From assembly GCA_030656535.1 (NCBI GenBank), contig JAUSPL010000461.1:1-5289 (forward strand): DNA of 5,289 nt, read 5' to 3'. This DNA comes from Gemmobacter sp. Its GTDB lineage: Bacteria; Pseudomonadota; Alphaproteobacteria; Rhodobacterales; Rhodobacteraceae. Below are positions 1 through 3,728 of this stretch, one piece after another. Numbering within the stretch: position 1 is the first letter of the stretch; each line of letters begins with the position of its first letter. Made by a program: the position numbers and the translations under genes. The notes under the pieces were generated by a model. The model was given only the letters and a program-made list of their open reading frames with translations. It made no database searches and was not told the origin of the DNA.

Positions 1-27
1 TGACGTTGCCCCCTGCCGCTAATCCAG
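1..27 (+). repeat. IS left terminal inverted repeat
   Basis: TGACGTTGCCCCC at 1-13 matches the reverse complement of the right end exactly. After a divergent spacer, ATCCAG (22-27) matches again once a one-base gap is allowed. The terminal TG dinucleotide is what IS3-family transposases act on. The promoter for orfA would be expected just inside this end. Confidence 0.9.
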
Positions 28-64
28 TTTGAGATAGACTCTGGCCCAACCGAAAGGACCAGAG

Positions 65-331
65 ATGAAGCGCAGCAGGTTCACCGAAGATCAGATCATC
101 GGCATTCTGAAAGAGCACGAGGCCGGGGTTTCCGTCGCCGATCTGTGCCGCAAGCATGGCGTGAGCGACGCGACCGTTTACAAGTGGAAGGCCAAGTATG
201 GCGGCATGGATGTCAGCGAGGCGAAGCGGCTAAAGGGTTTGGAGGACGAGAACGCGCGCCTGAAACGGCTGCTGGCTGATGCGATGCTCGATAATGCTGC
301 CTTGAAGGATCTCTTGGGACAAAAGTGGTGA
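65..331 (+). CDS. IS3-family transposase OrfA (DNA-binding subunit)
   Basis: An 88-residue protein that provides end recognition and multimerisation for the IS transposase. Residues 1-45 form the HTH_Tnp_1-type helix-turn-helix, with the recognition region around VSDATVYKWKAKYGG. Residues 56-84 form a leucine zipper with a/d positions L56, N63, L70, N77 and L84, plus L59 and L66. The ATG at 65 is preceded by AAAGGA (53-58) at six bases' spacing, which supports the start. The TGA at 329-331 overlaps the orfB reading frame, which lies in -1 and opens at GTG 325. The run AAAAG just before the stop (CAA AAG TGG TGA) is where -1 frameshifting would yield the OrfAB fusion. This ORF appears intact. 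Free OrfA of IS3-family elements can act as a repressor of transposition. Confidence 0.93.
   Translation: MKRSRFTEDQIIGILKEHEAGVSVADLCRKHGVSDATVYKWKAKYGGMDVSEAKRLKGLEDENARLKRLLADAMLDNAALKDLLGQKW
320..331 (+). promoter_or_regulatory. probable -1 frameshift / coupling site between orfA and orfB
   Basis: The last orfA codons read CAA AAG TGG TGA. The orfB frame is -1 relative to orfA and has tandem GTG codons at 325 and 328 overlapping the orfA stop. In related elements the fused OrfAB reads ...LLGxK followed by VTPAA, as would happen here if the ribosome slipped back one base on the four A residues (321-324). No downstream stimulatory hairpin was identified, so termination-reinitiation at the GTG codons is a possible alternative. 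Confidence 0.55.
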
Positions 332-1292
332 CGCCCGCCGCGAAGCGGCAAGCGGTCGCGCATCTTGTGGAGGGACATGAGATGAGCGAACGGCGGGCGT
401 GCCGGGTGATCGGCTGTTGCCGGATGACCATGCGCTATGAGGTGGTCCGCCAGGACGATCCCGTGCTACGCGAGCGGCTGAAAGACTTGGCCAGGGTTCG
501 ACGCCGGTTCGGCTACCGTCGGCTGCATGTGTTTCTGCGGCGTGAGGGCCATGAGGTCAATCACAAGCGGCTGTTCCGCATCTATCGCGAAGAAAAGTTG
601 CATGTGCGCCGTCGTGGGGGGCGCAAACGTGCCATAGGAACACGGGCGCCGATGGTGCTGCCGCTGATGCCGAACCAGCGTTGGTCACTCGACTTTGTAT
701 CTGATCAGCTGACCGATGGCCGCCGGTTCCGGATCATGACCGTGGTCGATGACTGCACCCGCGAATGCCTGGCCCTGATCGCTGAAACGTCCCTGTCCGG
801 CGCAAGGGTGGCAAGGGAGTTGGCGACGCTGTTCGACACCCGTGGCAAACCTCAGACGGTGGTCAGCGATAATGGGACCGAGTTCACCTCGAACGCGATC
901 CTGAAGTTTGTGGATGACCGCAAGTTTGACTGGCCTTCGCCATTGGGCTCGAACCAATGGTGCCTCAATGGCTCAGCATCGCGCCCGGCAAGCCGACCCA
1001 GAATGCCTTTATTGAGAGCTTCAACGGCCGCCTGCGCGATGAGTTGTTGAACGAGACCTTGTTCCCATCTTTGCACCACGCCCGCATCACGCTGGCCGCC
1101 TGGCGCACGGACTATAACACCGAACGCCCCCACTCCCGCCTCGGCTGGCAGACGCCCGCCGCGTTCGCCCAGACCTTCACCCCGCAACGGGGCCTGACGC
1201 TGCGCAATCCGCAAAGCTCCGCGCCAGCCCCCGTTGCCCAACCCGCCCAAATGGGCAAAACTCAAACCCGGAGTCTCGCTCACCCTGGATAA
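325..1292 (+). pseudogene. IS3-family transposase OrfB (DDE integrase), frameshifted by a net 38-nt gain
   Basis: The catalytic subunit of the IS, which would cut and join DNA ends with a DD(35)E RNase H-fold core. The 5' part (325 to about 933) carries the HTH_21-type region (around residues 40-95) and catalytic D123 (WSLDF) and D182 (SDNGTEF). The 3' part, in another frame (about 975-1292), carries the catalytic Glu (GAG 1014-1016, in AFIESFNG) and the conserved tail around NTERPHSRLGW. From D182 (868-870) to that Glu there are 143 intervening bases. The family spacing of 35 codons is 105 bases, so the excess is exactly 38, which is not a multiple of three. The 5' frame then runs out of phase to a stop at 1048-1050. 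The two halves share no frame, so no complete active site can be made without correcting the shift. A sequencing slip is unlikely given the size. Confidence 0.88.
934..971. other. 38-nt insertion in transposase core containing a 7-bp palindrome
   Basis: This segment sits between TGG (931-933, the Trp of the usual W-H-x-I-A-P motif) and CTCAGCATCGCG, where the IAPGKP motif resumes. Removing exactly 934-971 restores both the frame and the DD(35)E spacing. CCATTGG (940-946) and CCAATGG (954-960) pair around a seven-base loop, GCTCGAA. Both edges show TGG (931-933 and 969-971), so the insertion point is ambiguous by about three bases; TGG may be a short duplicated target or microhomology. Confidence 0.6.
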
Positions 1293-1310
1293 AAGTTGGG
1301 GGCAACGTCA
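1285..1310 (-). repeat. IS right terminal inverted repeat
   Basis: Read on the minus strand from 1310, this gives TGACGTTGCCCCC and then ATCCAG (1290-1285), pairing with 1-27. The orfB stop codon (TAA, 1290-1292) lies within the repeat, a common arrangement in compact IS3-family elements. Confidence 0.9.
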
Positions 1311-1423
1311 ACGAGCCGGGACTGCAGGCTGAGGTCGAACGGTGGATGACGGCTGCTGGGAAGTGGGACGAACCGGAAATCGACCAGCGAATGATCGGCA
1401 CTGGAAACGCTATTGGTGGCTGA
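1311..1423 (+). pseudogene. 3' end of an unrecognised gene directly behind the IS
   Basis: The frame beginning at 1313 is open from the IS edge to TGA at 1421-1423 and gives 36 residues starting EPGLQAEVERWM and ending MIGTGNAIGG. It has no start codon at the IS edge. Its composition (W, E and D spaced as in an amphipathic helix, then a Gly/Asn-rich tail) looks like real protein rather than noise. The other two plus frames hit stops early (1330-1332 and 1347-1349). I do not recognise the family. The likely reading is that an IS3-family element inserted into, or rearranged against, this gene, leaving its C-terminus. The upstream part is not in this window. It converges on the HEPN gene, with 39 bp between the two stop codons and no clear terminator hairpin there. 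Confidence 0.5.
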
Positions 1424-1462
1424 CGCCTCCCGCCGACTTTGATGGTTCTGGTATGAACGTGC

Positions 1463-2128
1463 CTAAGCGACAACAGGATAGAAGGGCTTGCCCCAGTCCT
1501 TGGTCGGGTCGTCCATCATCAGGTCGACAAAGACGGGCATCAAAAAGCTGAGGATCGCAGCGCCGTCGCGGACCTGTGCCCGGTTCACACCGCTGTTCCA
1601 GGTCGAGCCACCGTGGACCAACTGATTGCGCAGGACATAGAGCCGGTCGAACACGAAACTCAACACCTTGGCTGTGTCACCGGCCTGGAACGCTTGAGCA
1701 AAGGTGCGGGCTGAGATTTTGAAGCGATCTTCCCAATCCTCGAACCCGTCGATCCCATTGTGATGCTGCCAGAACGGGTTAAAGACATAGCGATTTTCCA
1801 TGAGCATCCGCACAGGCCCAGAAAACCGCTGCCACAGCGCATTGTAGATGCGCCGCCCCCCATCCAAAGCCACCAATTTGGTGAAGTAGTCGACGAAAGC
1901 AGCACGTTCACCGGGGGCTACCGTCTGAAACTCGCGCTCGTCGGCATAGGCCGCATTGAAGGCAATCCAGAGAAAGATGAAACGGGCGTCATCATCGTCG
2001 CCGCAAGCTTCGGCGCGGCCGATCCAACTGATGGCGCGATGGGCCCGCAATCCCATTGTTTCGGGAAAACCCGCACGGATGGCGCGTTGCTTGGTCTTCA
2101 GGGCAACATGGTCGAGACCATCCTTCAT
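1463..2128 (-). CDS. HEPN-domain protein, probable RNase-type effector
   Basis: A 221-residue, mostly helical protein without signal peptide or membrane segment, so cytoplasmic. Residues 27-65 (RAISWIGRAE, then RFIFLWIAFNAAYA) are an N-terminal helical pair seen in large HEPN proteins. R167-N-Q-L-V-H172 near the C-terminus is the R-x4-H motif that forms the RNA-cleaving site in HEPN dimers. HEPN proteins serve as toxins or abortive-infection RNases in toxin-antitoxin, CRISPR and other defence systems; that role here is inferred. The ATG at 2128 is preceded by AAGGA about eight bases upstream on the coding strand. It is the second gene after the WYL regulator, with only 26 nt between them, so it is very probably co-transcribed. 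No MNT nucleotidyltransferase antitoxin is adjacent. The length and the intact motif argue for a functional gene. A purely structural HEPN role remains possible. Confidence 0.8.
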   Translation of the reverse strand: MKDGLDHVALKTKQRAIRAGFPETMGLRAHRAISWIGRAEACGDDDDARFIFLWIAFNAAYADEREFQTVAPGERAAFVDYFTKLVALDGGRRIYNALWQRFSGPVRMLMENRYVFNPFWQHHNGIDGFEDWEDRFKISARTFAQAFQAGDTAKVLSFVFDRLYVLRNQLVHGGSTWNSGVNRAQVRDGAAILSFLMPVFVDLMMDDPTKDWGKPFYPVVA

Positions 2129-2133
2129 CGTTC

Positions 2134-2143
2134 AATTCCTTTT
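2134..2143 (-). promoter_or_regulatory. ribosome binding site of the HEPN gene
   Basis: On the minus strand AAAAGGAATT lies in the 26-nt gap between the regulator stop (2157-2155) and the ATG at 2128. AGGA is spaced eight bases from the start. It supports this ATG over the internal ATG at codon 25, and supports independent translation within the operon. Confidence 0.65.
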
Positions 2144-2154
2144 CTGAAAGCCGA

Positions 2155-3138
2155 TCACGGCAGCCCATCAAAATCTGATCTTTGGTAGCCTTCGACCAAG
2201 GATCGAAGGCCCTCCGGGGCGACAACCTCGACCTTGTTTCCCCATTGGTAGAGATGCCACGCCATCTCGAGCCACCCCGCCGCGTGGAACCTCACGATCA
2301 GGCTGCCATCATCCTGAAGTTCCAGAGCTTGCGTGGGATGAAAGCGGAACTCGGCGGCACGCACAGCGACCTCGGGCGCAAAGCGCCAGATCACCTCGCC
2401 GTACTGCGCAGGATCCTGGTACACGCCAAAGGCCTGCGCTGCATAATCCTCCAGCGAAAATCCGGGCGTGAAGGCGAAGCTTTCGTCCAAAGCTTCCGCA
2501 GTATGGATCCGATCCATGCGGAAGTTCAGGATCGTGTCACCCCGTGACGGTTGCCGCGCGACAAGATAGCTGCGGTGCCCGAGGAGCAGGCCGTGCGGTT
2601 CGATGACCCGCTCTGGGGCGTCGGGGTCGCCGTAGCGCAGTTGCAAACGGAAGGGACCGCGCAAGGCCTCGATCACCGCATCGAGGACTTTCGGTGCGAG
2701 ATTAACCCTCGGGCCGGGTCTGGTCACGGACCCCATCGCGGTCAGGACGGCTTCTGCATCGGTTTCGGTTCGCGCGGCGTCCTTTGGTGCAAGACGCGAA
2801 AGGAGACCGTCGCGCATATCGGCAAGGGCAGAAGCGTGGCGCAAGCGACCATCTGTCTGCGCTGATCGGCCAGCGATCTCCAACGCTTCGACGGCAGTCT
2901 CTTGCCGGGGTTGCAGCCGGTCAAGCATTGGGTCCGCTACCCGCCATCGTCGGCGACGGTCATCGCCATCTTCCGCTTCTACGTTCATGAAGGTGGTCTC
3001 CAGCGCATCAGTCATGCGCTGCGCTGTCCGGTGCGAAATGCCGAACTCTTCGCAGATTTCATCCAGGCTGATCCCACTTCGACGAGATGCCGCCAGCCTC
3101 GCGAGCCTGATCAAGTCCTGCGCTTTGGAAAACGACAT
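2155..3138 (-). CDS. WYL-domain transcriptional regulator
   Basis: A 327-residue DNA-binding regulator. Residues 5-50 form the helix-turn-helix (ISLDEICEEFGISHRTAQRM). Residues 160-225 hold the WYL domain, with V178-I-E-P-H, the WYL-like SYLVAR stretch at 190-195 and the RMDRI strand at 207-211. About 245-325 is the WCX C-terminal extension. WYL regulators sense a ligand, probably nucleic acid or nucleotide, and often repress defence operons (BrxR and CapW are characterised examples). Its length and domain order fit that group. The ATG at 3138 has AAGG nine bases upstream on the coding strand. The palindrome at 3162-3176 lies 23 bp upstream of its start codon, as expected for autorepression. 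It leads a two-gene operon with the HEPN gene and is divergent from the small ORF and the nuclease gene. It appears full length with no disruptions. Confidence 0.9.
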   Translation of the reverse strand: MSFSKAQDLIRLARLAASRRSGISLDEICEEFGISHRTAQRMTDALETTFMNVEAEDGDDRRRRWRVADPMLDRLQPRQETAVEALEIAGRSAQTDGRLRHASALADMRDGLLSRLAPKDAARTETDAEAVLTAMGSVTRPGPRVNLAPKVLDAVIEALRGPFRLQLRYGDPDAPERVIEPHGLLLGHRSYLVARQPSRGDTILNFRMDRIHTAEALDESFAFTPGFSLEDYAAQAFGVYQDPAQYGEVIWRFAPEVAVRAAEFRFHPTQALELQDDGSLIVRFHAAGWLEMAWHLYQWGNKVEVVAPEGLRSLVEGYQRSDFDGLP

Positions 3139-3156
3139 GAACTTACCTTGATGCTA

Positions 3157-3222
3157 AAGCGTGTCAGAGATTGACACCCATGCAAGCTATTGGTGCTGAT
3201 GCGGCCTGTCGAGGCGATTCCC
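3157..3222. promoter_or_regulatory. 66-bp operator/promoter repeat, copy 1 (regulator side)
   Basis: This block aligns without gaps to 3630-3695 at 56 of 66 positions. Identical sections are TGTCAGAGATTGACACCCATG (3162-3182), AAGCTATTG (3184-3192) and CTGTCGAGGCGATTCCC (3206-3222); the ten bases 3196-3205 are mostly different. The first section holds the palindrome TGTCA-N5-TGACA and, in the plus direction, a consensus-like -35 TTGACA (3171-3176), but no clear -10 follows. On the minus strand the palindrome falls between a weak TTGCAT (3186-3181) and the regulator start. Both neighbouring genes could be controlled from it. Confidence 0.75.
3162..3176. promoter_or_regulatory. candidate WYL-regulator operator O1, TGTCAGAGATTGACA
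   Basis: A perfect inverted repeat with 5-bp arms and a 5-bp spacer, suiting a dimeric HTH protein. It lies 23 bp upstream of the WYL regulator's ATG and recurs identically at 3635-3649. Assignment to the WYL protein is inferred from position and recurrence. Confidence 0.6.
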
Positions 3223-3271
3223 GAGTGTAGTCAGTAGCAAGAGATTCGAGTTGCTCCGGGGCTTCGACAGG
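3205..3271. repeat. imperfect 11-bp inverted repeat in the leader of the small ORF
   Basis: CCTGTCGAGGC (3205-3215) pairs with GCTTCGACAGG (3261-3271), with ten Watson-Crick pairs and one G-T pair. The left arm overlaps the 17-bp section shared by both operator repeats; the right arm is not repeated elsewhere in the window. The 45-base loop makes a strong terminator unlikely. It could be a leader structure or a second, split protein-binding site. Confidence 0.35.
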
Positions 3272-3337
3272 CCCACAGGATGATAAATCGTAGGCCAGCT
3301 AACCAAGTCGTCCGAAGTAATGCAAGGGAGACTTCAT

Positions 3338-3598
3338 TTGTCGGGAAAAGTCACAAGCATCCAGCGGGTTTCACCAAGAGATGGCAGCGTAGAAGAACCG
3401 GATCTAACAACGAAAGGCTATTGCCTCGGGGATCCGAAGTTTGGAGGAGAAAAGCACCACGCGAAGAACGCTGTATATGTAAAAACGCTCGATGAAGTGG
3501 CAGAGTTCATCGCCCGTGGTTTTTCGGTAAGGATGGTCGGGCCTGGGAAACGGGCGTCGCTCGTTTCGCCGAAAAGTCTGCAGATCATTCGCGGCTAA
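3338..3598 (+). CDS. small protein of unknown function between the two operator repeats
   Basis: I do not recognise this protein. From TTG 3338 it is 86 residues. AGGGAG (3325-3330) lies seven bases before the TTG, which I prefer to the upstream in-frame ATG at 3320 because that ATG has no ribosome site and would sit on top of this one. The sequence is hydrophilic at first (VSPRDGSVEEPDLTTKG), then has AVYVKTLDEVAEFIARGFSVRM, which reads as strand-helix-strand, and ends in a basic SLVSPKSLQIIRG. There is no signal peptide or membrane segment. It is visibly richer in A and T than the flanking genes, suggesting a separate origin. It is enclosed by the 66-bp repeats, with copy 1 upstream as its likely promoter region. 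An adaptor, antitoxin or regulator role is possible but nothing visible fixes it. Confidence 0.6.
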   Translation: MSGKVTSIQRVSPRDGSVEEPDLTTKGYCLGDPKFGGEKHHAKNAVYVKTLDEVAEFIARGFSVRMVGPGKRASLVSPKSLQIIRG

Positions 3599-3629
3599 TT
3601 CTTAGGTCGTTCTTCTTTTGACATGTCGT

Positions 3630-3695
3630 AAGCCTGTCAGAGATTGACACCCATGTAAGCTATTGATGATCCTGTAATCTGTCGAGGCGATTCCC
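3630..3695. promoter_or_regulatory. 66-bp operator/promoter repeat, copy 2 (nuclease side)
   Basis: The second copy of 3157-3222, in the same orientation and 473 bp further on, placed between the small ORF and the nuclease gene. It keeps the palindrome, TTGACA (3644-3649), AAGCTATTG and CTGTCGAGGCGATTCCC. The changed block (3669-3678, ATCCTGTAAT) falls where a -10 region would be expected, which fits separate promoters sharing an operator. Another TTGACA sits just outside at 3618-3623. The nuclease ATG is 33 bp beyond its end. Confidence 0.75.
3635..3649. promoter_or_regulatory. candidate WYL-regulator operator O2, TGTCAGAGATTGACA
   Basis: Identical in all 15 bases, including the non-symmetric spacer GAGAT, to the site at 3162-3176. 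It lies 79 bp before the start of the nuclease gene. Two identical sites on either side of a divergent region suggest joint control of the WYL-HEPN operon and the nuclease, possibly with looping. Confidence 0.6.
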
Positions 3696-3728
3696 TTGCG
3701 GGTTGCGTTCGGATCATTCGGAGCAACC

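Larger units (their letters stand above)
1..1310 (+). mobile_element. IS3-family insertion sequence, IS407-like group, with broken orfB
   Basis: The first 13 bases (TGACGTTGCCCCC) recur exactly as the reverse complement at 1298-1310, giving TG...CA termini. Between them lie two overlapping frames typical of IS3-family elements: a small HTH/leucine-zipper OrfA, and an OrfB with the rve-type DDE integrase core in the -1 frame. The OrfA ending (LLGQKW) and OrfB opening (VTPAAKR) are characteristic of the IS407 group. At 1310 bp it is slightly long for the group, which is explained by a net 38-nt gain inside orfB. The element starts at base 1 of the window, so the left flank and any target-site duplication cannot be seen; the four bases right of it are ACGA. 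With orfB broken it probably cannot move by itself. Confidence 0.93.

Noticed and set aside
940..960. Palindrome as a rho-independent terminator inside orfB
   Set aside because: The stem is short (7 bp) and no T run follows on either strand.
852..1283. 143-codon minus-strand ORF inside the IS
   Set aside because: It is antisense to the transposase DDE region; no independent motif.
1424..1462. Bidirectional terminator between the convergent stops
   Set aside because: No GC-rich hairpin followed by a T run was found on either strand; only weak GGC/GCC pairing around 1419-1437.
1760..2865. Plus-strand ORFs opposite the HEPN and WYL genes (1760-2188, 2182-2547, 2551-2865)
   Set aside because: All overlap the two clearly recognisable minus-strand genes and have no domain features of their own.
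3157..3695. CRISPR array or att-site interpretation of the direct repeats
   Set aside because: Only two copies, 473 bp apart, with no repeat-spacer periodicity and no integrase or tRNA next to them; the promoter position and palindrome fit an operator better.
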